Shown: positions 36,290 through 45,389 of the stretch, piece by piece
Layout of the letters: the number at the start of each line of letters is the position of its first letter
How positions within the stretch are numbered: position 1 is the stretch's first letter
The notes under the pieces: model-generated
Told to the model about the DNA's origin: nothing
The model's database searches: none
Seen by the model: only the letters and a program-made list of their open reading frames with translations
From: Paenibacillus xylanilyticus
GTDB lineage: Bacteria; Bacillota; Bacilli; Paenibacillales; Paenibacillaceae
Direction of reading: 5' to 3'
Assembly (NCBI RefSeq): GCF_009664365.1
Contig: NZ_CP044310.1
Span: 1,437,001-1,501,000 of the forward strand
DNA length: 64,000 nucleotides
Program-made: the position numbers and the translations under genes

Positions 36290-38479
36290 ATGAGCATTTA
36301 TATCCATGAAGAGAAACTACAATTTCATTTACAAACTCGCAAGGCAAGTTACGTATTCCAGGTGCTTCCTTCGGGATATTTGGTACATCTGTATTATGGC
36401 AAAAAATTACGCAACTCAGATCTGAGCTGGCTCCATGTTCGGACGGAACGCGCTTCCTTCAGCCCGAATCCGGTACCTGAGGACCGGACGATCTCATTTG
36501 ATACACTTCCATTGGAGCTGCCTGTTTATGGAACAAGTGATTTCCGTAACCCGGCCGTACAGCTTCAACTGGAGAATGGTTCAAGTGTCTCGGAATTCAC
36601 GTATGTTGGTCATCGGTTGGAGAAAGGCAAACCTGCTCTTCAAGGGTTGCCAGCGACTTATGTGGAAGCTGCAGATGAAGCTGATACGCTCGTAATTGAA
36701 ATGGAGGATCGCGTGGCAGGAGTCCGCATTGAGCTCTCCTACACAGCCTATTCGTCCTTTAATGCAATTACGCGCTCGATGCGTATCATTAATGAGAGCG
36801 CTACCTCGGTGAATGTGGCTCGTGCACTAAGCACATCCGTAGATTTCCCGCATGCTGATTATGAACTGCTGCAGCTGTCAGGTGCATGGACGCGGGAACG
36901 CGATATTGTTCGTCGCCCACTGGCTTCTGGCTTGCAAGGCGTGGAAAGCCGACGTGGTTCAAGCAGCCATCAACAAAACCCGTTTATCGCATTGATGACG
37001 CCAGGTACGGATGAAGATCAGGGAGAAGTGTACGGCTTCAGTCTCGTATACAGCGGAAGTTTCACAGCGCAAGCAGAAGTGGATCAGTTCCACACCACGC
37101 GTGTATCACTCGGCATTAACCCGTTTGAGTTCAGCTGGAAGCTGGAATCCGGAGAAGCTTTCCAAACACCTGAGACGGTCATGGTCTATTCGGATGCAGG
37201 ACTTGACGGCATGTCCCAGTCTTATCACGAACTTTATCGGGAACGGCTTGCTCGCGGCAAGTTCCGCAATGCAGAGCGTCCGGTACTGGTGAACAACTGG
37301 GAAGCAACGTATTTTGCTTTTAACGCAGACAAGATTGAACAGATTGCGCGTGCAGGGAAGCAGCTCGGCATCGAGCTGTTTGTATTGGACGATGGCTGGT
37401 TCGGACATCGTGACAACGACGACTCCTCGCTGGGTGACTGGATTGTGGACAAGAACAAGCTGCCTCAAGGTCTGGATGACCTGGCGAACCGTGTAACCGC
37501 ACTCGACATGCAGTTTGGATTGTGGTTCGAGCCAGAGATGATCTCGCCGGATAGTGAGTTGTATCGCAAGCACCCGGACTGGTGCCTGCATGTCCCTGAC
37601 CGTCGCCGGACAGAGGGCAGACAGCAGTTGGTGCTGGATTTCTCCCGCCAAGACGTTCGGGATGAAATCGTACGCATGCTGAGCGACGTATTGGGTTCTG
37701 CGCCGATTTCGTATGTGAAATGGGACATGAACCGGAATATGACGGAGATCGGCTCTGCACAGCTGCCTGCGGACAGACAGCGTGAGACAGCTCATCGCTA
37801 TATGCTTGGATTGTATGAGGTGATGGAACGGATTACGTCATCCTTCCCTAATATTTTGTTTGAAAGCTGCTCAGGTGGTGGCGGTCGTTTCGATCCGGGC
37901 ATGCTGTATTACATGCCGCAAACGTGGACAAGCGACAACACGGATGCTGTATCCCGTCTGCGCATCCAATACGGAACAAGTCTCGTGTATCCGGTAAGTT
38001 CCATGGGATCACATATCTCGGCCGTACCGAATCATCAGGTTAACCGTATTACGTCGCTGGAGATCCGTGGACATGTTGCCATGTCGGGCAACTTTGGCTA
38101 CGAGCTTGACCTGACACGTTTCACCGAGGAAGAGAATGCGATTGTGAAGGCTCAAGTGGAGCTGTACAAGGAGATTCGGGGCACCATTCAGTATGGCACG
38201 TTCCGTCGTCTGCTCAGTCCGTTTGAGGGTAACGAAACGGCATGGATGTTTATCGCACCCGATGGAAGCGAAGCAGTGGTATTTTATTTCCGCGTGTTGT
38301 CCGAGCCTAATGCGCCTCTCCAACGTCTGAAGCTGAAAGGATTGGATCCTGACGCCGATTACCGCCTGAAGGGCGGCACCGAGACGTACACGGGCGATGC
38401 ATTGATGTATGGCGGAATTTCTGTAGGTCGTGCCACAGGAGATTATTTGAGCGAGATGTTCCGTTTCGAACGGGTATAG
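36290..38479 (+). CDS. GH36 alpha-galactosidase
   Basis: 729 aa, full length for bacterial GH36 tetrameric alpha-galactosidases, with no signal peptide, so cytoplasmic. N-terminal beta-sandwich, (beta/alpha)8 barrel and C-terminal beta domain. The nucleophile is Asp ~479 in YVKWDMNR and the acid/base Asp ~549 in TSDNTDA; further motifs are FVLDDGWFG, LWFEPEMI and ESCSGGGGRFDPG. It releases alpha-1,6-galactose from raffinose-family sugars and melibiose. No transporter or other sugar gene is adjacent. A LacI/CcpA-like palindrome near its promoter suggests sugar control. Terminator at 38512-38551. Confidence 0.94.
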   Translation: MSIYIHEEKLQFHLQTRKASYVFQVLPSGYLVHLYYGKKLRNSDLSWLHVRTERASFSPNPVPEDRTISFDTLPLELPVYGTSDFRNPAVQLQLENGSSVSEFTYVGHRLEKGKPALQGLPATYVEAADEADTLVIEMEDRVAGVRIELSYTAYSSFNAITRSMRIINESATSVNVARALSTSVDFPHADYELLQLSGAWTRERDIVRRPLASGLQGVESRRGSSSHQQNPFIALMTPGTDEDQGEVYGFSLVYSGSFTAQAEVDQFHTTRVSLGINPFEFSWKLESGEAFQTPETVMVYSDAGLDGMSQSYHELYRERLARGKFRNAERPVLVNNWEATYFAFNADKIEQIARAGKQLGIELFVLDDGWFGHRDNDDSSLGDWIVDKNKLPQGLDDLANRVTALDMQFGLWFEPEMISPDSELYRKHPDWCLHVPDRRRTEGRQQLVLDFSRQDVRDEIVRMLSDVLGSAPISYVKWDMNRNMTEIGSAQLPADRQRETAHRYMLGLYEVMERITSSFPNILFESCSGGGGRFDPGMLYYMPQTWTSDNTDAVSRLRIQYGTSLVYPVSSMGSHISAVPNHQVNRITSLEIRGHVAMSGNFGYELDLTRFTEEENAIVKAQVELYKEIRGTIQYGTFRRLLSPFEGNETAWMFIAPDGSEAVVFYFRVLSEPNAPLQRLKLKGLDPDADYRLKGGTETYTGDALMYGGISVGRATGDYLSEMFRFERV

Positions 38480-38511
38480 GTAATCCTGCGTTTAATGCAG
38501 TGCTTTTCGGG

Positions 38512-38551
38512 GAAGACCGGAATACGTCGGGGTGACGTTTTCGGTCTTTTC
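38512..38551 (+). terminator. Intrinsic terminator after the alpha-galactosidase
   Basis: AAGACCG...ACGTC / GACGT...CGGTCTT stem with a small internal mismatch and a short T-rich tail. Confidence 0.75.
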
Positions 38552-38756
38552 TTATGAGTTACGCGAAGCGATGAACCATAAAAACTCACTGTAAGAACTT
38601 GTAACCAGTAGGAATGCTGGAAAACTGAACGGAATTTTGTGATAATATAGGGAAGAGCAATCTGCCTGAGTGCAGATTCGATACTGTGATTACAGCAGCA
38701 TAGCTGCCCTGAACATGCTTAAGCTGAAACGATTCAGGAAGGAAAGAGGGATTTAT

Positions 38757-40976
38757 TTGTCTGAACAGGGAACGGTTCTGGAACCCAATGAAGAAACAAT
38801 AAAGGCGGAACGCCAGGAAAGAATCATCAAACAGGTAGCCAAGGAACTGTCACTGGCCTTGAAGCAGGTGCGCACGACGTCGGAGCTTCTGGAAGAAGGC
38901 AATACGATTCCGTTTATCGCCCGCTACCGTAAAGAAATGACTGGAGAGCTGGATGAGAACCAGCTGCGACTGATTGAGGAACGTCTCGTATATCTGCGTA
39001 ACCTTGAGGATCGCAAAGTGGAAGTCATCCGTATTATAGAAGAACAAGGTAAATTGACGGGAGAACTGAAAAAGTCCATTACCCAGGCTGTGAAGCTGCA
39101 GGAGGTAGAGGATCTGTATCGTCCTTATCGCCAGAAGCGCAAAACGCGTGCCAGCGTAGCCAAGGAAAAAGGTCTTGAGCCCTTAGCCGTATGGATCTGG
39201 AGTCAACCGAAACAGGGGGATGTGCTCGAAGAAGCTGCGCGTTACATCAATGCAGAGCTTGGAGTGGACGATGCAGAAGCAGCCCTTCAGGGAGCCAAAG
39301 ACATTCTTGCCGAGAACATCGCTGATGATGCTGCCATTCGTGCGTGGATTCGTCGCTATACGCTGGATCATGGCATGTTGACTTCGGAAGCGAAGGATGC
39401 GGATCAGGAATCGGTCTATGAGAACTACTATGATTATCGTGAATTGGCCAAAAAGATGCCTCCGCACCGGATTCTCGCCATTAACCGCGGGGAGCGCGAG
39501 AGCATTCTGAAAGTAGGTCTGGAGGTTCCGCCTGAACCGGCCCATCGTCATATGGAAGGTCAGGTCATCAAGGGTGCATCTGCAGTACAGGATGTATTGC
39601 GGGCTGTCATTGAAGATGCCTACAAACGTCTGATTGCACCTTCCATTGAGCGCGAAGTCCGGGCAGAACTGACGGAAAAGGGAGAGAGCCAGGCAATCTC
39701 CGTGTTTTCTGCCAATCTGCGTAACCTGCTGCTTCAGCCGCCGATTCATGGCAAACGTGTGCTTGGTGTCGACCCTGCTTATCGTACAGGCTGCAAACTG
39801 GCTGTAGTGGATGATACGGGCAAACTGCTGGAAGTCGCTGTTACGTACCCGACGCCACCTCACAACAAAAAGCGCGAAGCAGCCGAGGTATTCCACCGGA
39901 TGATCAAGCAGTATGACATTGGACTGATCGTTATCGGTAATGGTACAGCTTCCCGTGAAACGGAACAGTTCGTAGCCGAGATCATTCAGGAAAATGGCGA
40001 CGAGAGCCTGGTGTACCTCATTGTTAATGAAGCAGGAGCAAGTGTGTATTCCGCTTCCAAGCTGGCGCAGGAGGAATTCCCGGATCTGGATGTGGCCGAG
40101 CGCAGTGCAGCTTCCATTGCCCGTCGTGTACAGGACCCTCTGGCTGAACTGGTGAAAATTGATCCAAAGGCCATTGGTGTAGGCCAATACCAGCATGACG
40201 TTTCTCAAAAGATTCTGGAGGAAAGTCTGAAAGCGGTCGTGGAATCTGCGGTTAACCATGTAGGCGTGGATGTGAATACGGCTTCGCCATCGCTGCTGTC
40301 CTATGTGGCCGGCGTGAATGCGACGATTGCCAAAAACATTGTGAAGTACCGCGAGGAAAACGGACGCTTTACGAACCGTCGTCAGCTGCAGAAGGTGCCG
40401 CGTCTGGGTGCCAAAACCTATGAACAATGCGTAGGTTTCATGCGCATTAGTGAAGGTGAGAATCCGCTGGATCGTACACCGATTCACCCGGAATCCTACA
40501 AGGTCGTCGATCAGTTGTTCAAAGAACTTCAGGTGGAACTGGACAAGTTGGGCAGCAAGGAGCTGTCCGTGCTTCTATCCGAACAGCAGCCTGAACAACT
40601 GGCTGTGAAACTGGACGTGGGTGTGCCTACACTGCGCGACATTCTCGACAGCTTACAGCGCCCGGGACGTGACCCTCGGGAAGAAATGCCACTGCCTATT
40701 TTCCGTACGGATGTCCTTAAAATTGAGGATCTGGTTGAAGGCATGGAGCTCCAAGGTACCGTTCGCAACGTAATTGATTTTGGTGCCTTTGTCGATATCG
40801 GGATCAAGAGTGATGGACTTGTCCATATTTCACAGCTGAGCAACGGTTACGTCAAGCATCCAATGGATGTTGTTTCTGTTGGTGATAATGTAACGGTATG
40901 GGTAATGAATGTGGATACCAAAAAAGGCCGGGTCGGCCTGACTATGAAAAAGCCTGCGTCGAAGCAGACTTCCTAG
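38757..40976 (+). CDS. tex: Tex RNA-binding transcription accessory protein
   Basis: 739 aa (Bacillus YdcI/Tex is 719). Helical Tex N-domain (about 20-200; EEGNTIPFIARYRKEMTGEL), YqgF/RNase H-like core (from about 331; GVDPAYRTGCKLAVVD), double helix-hairpin-helix (about 500-540; VDVNTASPSLLSYVAGVN), and S1 RNA-binding domain (658-731; GTVRNVIDFGAFVDIGIKSDGLVHIS). TTG 38757 is selected because GGAAAGAGGG lies 6 bases upstream; the frame reaches back to 38670 without a good site. It is followed by cmpA and sprT as in Bacillus. Confidence 0.95.
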   Translation: MSEQGTVLEPNEETIKAERQERIIKQVAKELSLALKQVRTTSELLEEGNTIPFIARYRKEMTGELDENQLRLIEERLVYLRNLEDRKVEVIRIIEEQGKLTGELKKSITQAVKLQEVEDLYRPYRQKRKTRASVAKEKGLEPLAVWIWSQPKQGDVLEEAARYINAELGVDDAEAALQGAKDILAENIADDAAIRAWIRRYTLDHGMLTSEAKDADQESVYENYYDYRELAKKMPPHRILAINRGERESILKVGLEVPPEPAHRHMEGQVIKGASAVQDVLRAVIEDAYKRLIAPSIEREVRAELTEKGESQAISVFSANLRNLLLQPPIHGKRVLGVDPAYRTGCKLAVVDDTGKLLEVAVTYPTPPHNKKREAAEVFHRMIKQYDIGLIVIGNGTASRETEQFVAEIIQENGDESLVYLIVNEAGASVYSASKLAQEEFPDLDVAERSAASIARRVQDPLAELVKIDPKAIGVGQYQHDVSQKILEESLKAVVESAVNHVGVDVNTASPSLLSYVAGVNATIAKNIVKYREENGRFTNRRQLQKVPRLGAKTYEQCVGFMRISEGENPLDRTPIHPESYKVVDQLFKELQVELDKLGSKELSVLLSEQQPEQLAVKLDVGVPTLRDILDSLQRPGRDPREEMPLPIFRTDVLKIEDLVEGMELQGTVRNVIDFGAFVDIGIKSDGLVHISQLSNGYVKHPMDVVSVGDNVTVWVMNVDTKKGRVGLTMKKPASKQTS

Positions 40977-40989
40977 TCCCATGACCCGA

Positions 40990-41024
40990 GAACAGCCTTC
41001 CCAGTTGCGGGAAGGCTGTTTGTT
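40990..41024 (+). terminator. Intrinsic terminator after tex
   Basis: Perfect AACAGCCTTCCC / GGGAAGGCTGTT stem with an AGTTGC loop; the tail TGTTG is only partly T-rich. Confidence 0.8.
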
Positions 41025-41121
41025 GTCGGCTCGAATGGTGTTGTCGACCGTTCCATATTCTTCGAATGAGTTAATGTAGGAAGAGAGAATGGGCTGTATG
41101 CATGAAGAGTGGGGTTAAATT

Positions 41122-41265
41122 CTAGAGTTCACGTTCCGCGCTGCGCGGTGTGCCATTAGCAGGTTTGTTCCGGTAAAAGAACCAGCACTCGTTCAGCAGC
41201 TTGATCTGTCTGCTGTCTTTCTTGTGAAATGCACGCATCAGTTGATTGCAAAGCCATTGAGGCAA
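41122..41265 (-). CDS. cmpA: Cortex morphogenetic protein CmpA (short ORF)
   Basis: 47 aa, from TTG 41265 to the stop at 41122. The sequence begins LPQWLCNQLMRAFHKKD and contains QIKLLNECWFFYRNK, matching the short CmpA family (about 37 aa in Bacillus). CmpA delays cortex assembly in sporulating cells by promoting SpoIVA quality control through ClpXP. GAGGAGGAG lies 6 bases before the TTG. Its place between tex and sprT, on the opposite strand, is the same as in Bacillus. It falls below the length cut-off of most gene finders. The C-terminal ANGTPRSAEREL extension is longer than in Bacillus. Confidence 0.85.
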   Translation of the reverse strand: MPQWLCNQLMRAFHKKDSRQIKLLNECWFFYRNKPANGTPRSAEREL

Positions 41266-41477
41266 AGGGATCTCCTCCTCTTGCATAATTCATCTGTACG
41301 TTAGCATATGTGGCAATAGCCTGGACTGTGCGGATTAAGCCGTGCGGAACGTGTAAAAACAATGTCCGGCTTGTCAACCGACGACCTGTCGATTGAAAGA
41401 AAAATAAAAAGCGCAAATCCGGTTACGGAAATGCGCTTACAGGTTAGGATGTGCACTTTCGGAAAACGATAAATAAA

Positions 41478-41861
41478 TCAGCGTGTTTCCATTTCTTCTT
41501 CGTACCATTGTTCCAGCTGGGCTTGAAGCGCCCGAATCTCGGTGAGTAAGGAAATCAAGGGATAATGCGTCTCGCGCAGTTTGGCGAAGCTATGCTCAAG
41601 CGCATTGATGTAATCCAGCCCTCCGGTGATACTGAGCTGCTCGTTCAGAAGATCAAGGTCGTCACATTCAGCGATGGCCCAGGGCAGTACAGGTACATCC
41701 GCTGCAGTAAGTTTATCAATCTCTTTGTGCAGACGCAGGTTGAGTGCACTGAGTTGATAGGCGTAATCAGCGGGCATTTCAACAAACTCTAATTGCTGTT
41801 CCTGCTGCAGGATGACATAACGCATTGTAGGCATAACGTGTAATAATCTCCCCTCATACAT
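41478..41861 (-). CDS. Conserved small acidic protein of unknown function
   Basis: 127 aa, or about 118 aa from ATG 41834. It is soluble, acidic and helical (NLRLHKEIDKL; EIRALQAQLEQWYEEEMET), with no motif I recognise. GAGGGGAG in the first codons would suit a start near 41834 but at an unusually wide 13-base gap, so the start is uncertain. It is divergent from sprT. I do not assign a function. Confidence 0.6.
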   Translation of the reverse strand: MYEGRLLHVMPTMRYVILQQEQQLEFVEMPADYAYQLSALNLRLHKEIDKLTAADVPVLPWAIAECDDLDLLNEQLSITGGLDYINALEHSFAKLRETHYPLISLLTEIRALQAQLEQWYEEEMETR

Positions 41862-41955
41862 TCTACTTGACAGTGTAGCCTACGAAACGGTTAAAATTCA
41901 AGTATTATACCGGAAAAAGGAACGGTCCAAGGGGTGAGAAAGGAGGGGAAACCGG

Positions 41956-42426
41956 GTGGATAATGCTGAGCTGCAGCAGTGGATTGAGCAGGTATCGCTG
42001 GATCATTTCGGGGTTCCGTTTACCCACGAGGCCTTGTTTAATCGACGTTTGACGACAACCGGCGGCCGATATATGCTGAAGAGTCACCGAATTGAGATTA
42101 ATCCACATCAGCTCGAGGCATACGGGCGGGATGAGGTCGAGAAAATTATAAAGCACGAATTGTGCCACTACCATCTGCATATTCGCGGACGCGGCTATCG
42201 CCACAGGGACCCGGAATTCAAGGCTCTTCTGCAAAAGGTAGGCGGTTCGAGGTTCTGTCAGTCCCTTCCGGATGGCAAGGGCAGGAAGCCGCAGCCTTAT
42301 CGGTACAAGCTGGTATGCAAGAGCTGTGGAACGGAATATCTGCGTAAACGAAAAATGGATCCCAAACGTTATAGATGCGGCCGATGCGCCGGCAAGCTGG
42401 CTCTTCAAACCATCTCTAACGAGTAG
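41956..42426 (+). CDS. sprT: SprT-like zinc metalloprotease family protein
   Basis: 156 aa (Bacillus YdcK is about 150). The zinc site HELCHYH lies in the SprT domain, and a C-terminal zinc ribbon follows (LVCKSCGTEYLRKRK...YRCGRCAGKL, two CxxC pairs). Start is GTG 41956 with a purine-rich AGGAGGGGAAACCGG upstream. The tex-cmpA-sprT order supports the name. The eukaryotic relative Spartan cleaves DNA-protein crosslinks; the bacterial role is not established. Confidence 0.9.
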   Translation: MDNAELQQWIEQVSLDHFGVPFTHEALFNRRLTTTGGRYMLKSHRIEINPHQLEAYGRDEVEKIIKHELCHYHLHIRGRGYRHRDPEFKALLQKVGGSRFCQSLPDGKGRKPQPYRYKLVCKSCGTEYLRKRKMDPKRYRCGRCAGKLALQTISNE

Positions 42427-42532
42427 TGTTTATCCTAGTGGATATAGCCGGCTTGAAGAGGGGATGCAATATGCCTCTATGAGCTGTAATTTCTCCCTTT
42501 TTTACAGTTAGCAAGAAAGTATAGTTAAGATG

Positions 42533-42561
42533 TTGACTTGGCTTATTAATCATGATAAATT
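42533..42561 (+). promoter_or_regulatory. Promoter of the tRNA-Asn/tRNA-Ser unit
   Basis: TTGACT (42533-42538), 17-base spacer, TAAATT (42556-42561), 18 bases before the tRNA. Confidence 0.6.
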
Positions 42562-42579
42562 ATGTTTATTCGAGATTAT

Positions 42580-42655
42580 TCCCTGATAGCTCAGTTGGTA
42601 GAGCACTCGACTGTTAATCGAGTTGTCACAGGTTCGAGTCCTGTTCGGGGAGCCA
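42580..42655 (+). tRNA. tRNA-Asn(GTT)
   Basis: Full cloverleaf with TCCCTGA/TCGGGGA acceptor stem, anticodon GTT in CTGTTAA, TTCGAGTC T-loop and encoded CCA. Confidence 0.97.
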
Positions 42656-42661
42656 TTTCTT

Positions 42662-42750
42662 GGAGAGATACCCAAGTGGCTATAAGGGGACCCTCTGCTA
42701 AGGGGTTAGACTGCGTAAGCGGTGCGAGGGTTCGAATCCCTCTCTCTCCG
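42662..42750 (+). tRNA. tRNA-Ser(GCT)
   Basis: GGAGAGA/TCTCTCC acceptor, anticodon GCT in TCTGCTAAG, long variable arm (type II) and TTCGAAT T-loop. CCA is not encoded. Confidence 0.95.
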
Positions 42751-42864
42751 TTCTGATTATACTTCTCCGCAAAGGGATGAGAACCCTAAAGGTTCGTCGG
42801 AGCATAGCCTTCGATAGCGATACATCGCAGTCTCGAACGAAGTGAGAGTATCCCTCTCTCTCCG
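42736..42864 (+). repeat. 15-bp direct repeat of the tRNA-Ser 3' end, 114 bases apart
   Basis: ATCCCTCTCTCTCCG occurs at 42736-42750 (end of tRNA-Ser) and again at 42850-42864. The roughly 100 bases between them hold no gene. It could be an integration footprint (attL/attR-like) or a tRNA-linked repeat. Confidence 0.7.
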
Positions 42865-42881
42865 TATTGAATACATGAATA

Positions 42882-42932
42882 GGATCCCCTTCACACGAAC
42901 CGTTGATCGGTTTGTCGTGGAGGGGATTTTTT
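42882..42932 (+). terminator. Intrinsic terminator after the tRNA unit
   Basis: GATCCCCTTCACACGAACCG pairs with CGGTTTGTCGTGGAGGGGAT (few mismatches), then TTTTT. Confidence 0.88.
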
Positions 42933-42973
42933 GGTATAGATCTTCCTTCGGTGAAAGCTGCATCGTTACCTGC

Positions 42974-43672
42974 CTACAGCAAGATTCCCAAAACCTCGTA
43001 TAAACCCTTCTTGCCAGCATCCGTAACTTCAACAGAGCGGCTGCCAGGCTTCTTCCGGGTCCACTCGAGCTGCGAAAGTCTGTGTTCCATTTGTTCACCC
43101 AGCAGTCCGGATATGTGGTGACGCCGCTCGCTCCAGTCCAGACATTTGCGGGCAATGGCACGTCTTGAACCCGGTTTAACCTGAAGATCAATTCCGAATG
43201 AAGTAAACCATTGTCTTCCTTTCTCCGTAATGTGATAATCCTTGGCCTGATCTGCTTCCGGCTCCAGCAGGTATTCCTCCCGCAACAATGCATCGCACAG
43301 AGCAATTCCTAGCTTACCAGCAAGGTGTCCATAACAGGTGCGAGCAAAGCTCAAATGCTGGAGCTGATTGGACTGTTTGAGTGACCGCACCTGAACAGGA
43401 GGGGCGATACTGCCCATCGTTTCAATCAGAAAGGCAATCTCCTGGCCAGCTAACCGGAAGTAGCGATGCCGCCCTTGCCGTTCAACAACTAACAGCCCGC
43501 CGTCCACAAGTTTGGCAAGATGGTTGCTCGCGGTTTGAGGTGTGACACCAGCCATATAGGCAAGCTCACCTGCAGGCAGGGCCTGTCCACCCAGTAGTGC
43601 TTCGAGAAAGACAGCGCGACTCGGATCGGCAATTAATGACGCGATAACAGATATATTTGGATATGCATTCAT
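42974..43672 (-). CDS. ArsR-family winged-helix regulator
   Basis: 232 aa. The N-terminal ArsR winged helix is clear (DPSRAVFLEALLGGQALPAGELAYMAGVTPQTASNHLAKL, VERQGRHRYF wing; split here for reading). The C-terminal half (AGKLGIALCDALLREEYL, YHITEKGRQWF) is an extra region seen in ArsR proteins of about 220-230 aa. No Cys metal site (CVC-type) is visible, so it is probably not a metal sensor. It is divergent from a flavin reductase gene, its likely target. Confidence 0.85.
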   Translation of the reverse strand: MNAYPNISVIASLIADPSRAVFLEALLGGQALPAGELAYMAGVTPQTASNHLAKLVDGGLLVVERQGRHRYFRLAGQEIAFLIETMGSIAPPVQVRSLKQSNQLQHLSFARTCYGHLAGKLGIALCDALLREEYLLEPEADQAKDYHITEKGRQWFTSFGIDLQVKPGSRRAIARKCLDWSERRHHISGLLGEQMEHRLSQLEWTRKKPGSRSVEVTDAGKKGLYEVLGILL

Positions 43673-43781
43673 ACTTCGATGATACTTGAACTGTTGGCGT
43701 ATTACAATTGGGACAAGCCACCGCGGAGTTCAAACTTGCATTGAGGGGCCAAGTATGTGAGACAGGAGATGGAGCAAACCG

Positions 43782-44426
43782 ATGAATTTCGAGAACGCGA
43801 GTAAACGATCTGCTGAGGAGGTAGTAACGGACCAGCATGAGACGATAAACCCAAGCATTTTATATTATGGAACACCCGTACTTCTCTTAAGCACCTTAAA
43901 CGAGGATGGGTCAACGAACCTGTCGCCATTGTCCTCTTCCTGGGCGTTGGGGGATTGTCTTGTCCTCGGCTTGGGCATCCAGGGGAAAGCCTATGAGAAC
44001 TTAAAAAGACATTCTGAATGTGTCATAAATTTGCCGGATGCGTCCATGTGGAGATCTGTTGAATCTCTGGGGCGTTATACGGGTACATATCCGGTTCCTG
44101 AGGAGAAAAGACAGATGGGTTATGAATTTTGTTCGGAGAAATTTGAAGCAGCCGGGTTGACCGCTCAGGATTCGCATCGGGTTAAACCTCTGAGAATAGC
44201 CGAGTGTCCGCTTCAGATTGAGGCATCTGTACAGCACATCCGTACGCCGGAGCATACGCCTTTTATGGCCGTAGTCGAAGTGAAATCGCTGGAGGTACAT
44301 GCACATAAGAAGCTTATCTCTGGACTGAATAAAATTGATCCGGCAAAGTGGAACCCGTTAATCTATAATTTCCGCCATTATTACGGATTAGGAGAGCGAC
44401 AAGGGGAGAACTTTCGTGCTGAATAG
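43782..44426 (+). CDS. Flavin reductase-like domain protein
   Basis: 214 aa, single FMN-binding split-barrel domain: PVLLLSTLNEDGSTNLSPLSSSWALGD is the flavin-binding opening, with HSECVINLPD following. Members reduce flavin or act as FMN-linked oxidoreductases; the partner is unknown. It is divergent from the ArsR-type regulator by about 110 bases. Terminator at 44497-44522. Confidence 0.87.
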   Translation: MNFENASKRSAEEVVTDQHETINPSILYYGTPVLLLSTLNEDGSTNLSPLSSSWALGDCLVLGLGIQGKAYENLKRHSECVINLPDASMWRSVESLGRYTGTYPVPEEKRQMGYEFCSEKFEAAGLTAQDSHRVKPLRIAECPLQIEASVQHIRTPEHTPFMAVVEVKSLEVHAHKKLISGLNKIDPAKWNPLIYNFRHYYGLGERQGENFRAE

Positions 44427-44496
44427 GGATCAGTGCAATCCGAAAGGATAGAAACAGACCATTTTTGTAATGGTGGGTAATAAGGGAAATTGAAGT

Positions 44497-44522
44497 GGAG
44501 ACCGTACAGGTCTCTTTTTTTG
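44497..44522 (+). terminator. Intrinsic terminator after the flavin reductase gene
   Basis: GAGACC / GGTCTC stem with a GTACA loop and a run of T. Confidence 0.82.
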
Positions 44523-44686
44523 TGCCGCCTGATATAGCAGGAAGTTGCTGTGTGGATTAATTATTGGAGAGGAAATGGGTAAATAGTAAAGGAGGATACA
44601 TGTAAGCATATACATAAGCATATTGCATTAATTCAGGAAGTGACGGTCCATCTGCAAAATGCTGACATAAGAGAGGTGGCTTGAGA

Positions 44687-45358
44687 ATGGAAATGGAATA
44701 TTTGATGCGAGTTCTCATAGCAGGGATCTGCGGGGTCCTTATCGGGTATGAACGCAAAAACCGGATGAAAGAAGCGGGAATACGCACTCATTTTGTGGTC
44801 GCTGTTGGTGCAGCGTTAATGATGATTGTCTCAAAGTATGGATTTCAGGATCAGGCAGGCTGGGCTAATCTGTCGCTTGACCCTTCCCGGATCGCAGCGC
44901 AAGTGGTTAGCGGTGTAGGTTTCATTGGGGCCGGAATGATCTTCACGCAGCGCCATACCGTCCGGGGATTGACGACAGCCGCTGGCATCTGGGCAACGGC
45001 AGGTATGGGACTGGCAGTGGGTGCGGGACTCTATTGGACAGGAGTAGGTGTAACCCTGCTAATCGTGCTCGCACAGATGCTGCTGCATCGGCCGACACGC
45101 TGGTTGGTTTCCGCGAGAACCGAAACGTTAACCATTCGCCTGGAGCAGGAAGCAGACAGCCTGAAAGCCATATTGGCACTGCTGGGGCAGGAGAAGATTT
45201 CGGTCATCGGATTCAGGACGGAACAACAAACAAGCACAGACTCGGCTCAGGAGACTGTGCTTGAATTCACCGTTCAGATGCCCGGGTCCTTCCGGGGAGA
45301 ACAGTTGATTGTACTGCTGCAGGACGTACCGCATGTGAGATCCGTCGAGTTGAAGTGA
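44687..45358 (+). CDS. MgtC/SapB family membrane protein
   Basis: 223 aa. Four to five helices carry the MgtC signature (GVLIGYERKNRMKEAGIRTH; GVGFIGAGMIF; GLTTAAGIWATAGMGLAVGAG), then a cytoplasmic ACT-like C-terminal domain (about 145-223). The family is tied to growth at low Mg2+ and to ATP synthase control in pathogens; its role in soil Bacillales is unclear. ATG 44687 is preferred over TTG 44681 because GAGAGGTGG ends about 7 bases before it. Confidence 0.88.
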   Translation: MEMEYLMRVLIAGICGVLIGYERKNRMKEAGIRTHFVVAVGAALMMIVSKYGFQDQAGWANLSLDPSRIAAQVVSGVGFIGAGMIFTQRHTVRGLTTAAGIWATAGMGLAVGAGLYWTGVGVTLLIVLAQMLLHRPTRWLVSARTETLTIRLEQEADSLKAILALLGQEKISVIGFRTEQQTSTDSAQETVLEFTVQMPGSFRGEQLIVLLQDVPHVRSVELK

Positions 45359-45389
45359 GAGATCGTGCGATTTCCTAACAGCACCGAAT

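Noticed and set aside
39183..40487. 434-aa open frame on the minus strand
   Set aside because: It lies fully inside tex, lacks a ribosome binding site and has a skewed His/Arg/Phe-rich composition; an antisense shadow of a well-conserved gene.
42751..42850. A third tRNA or degraded tRNA after tRNA-Ser
   Set aside because: Only the 3' end motif recurs; no acceptor, D or anticodon arms can be drawn.
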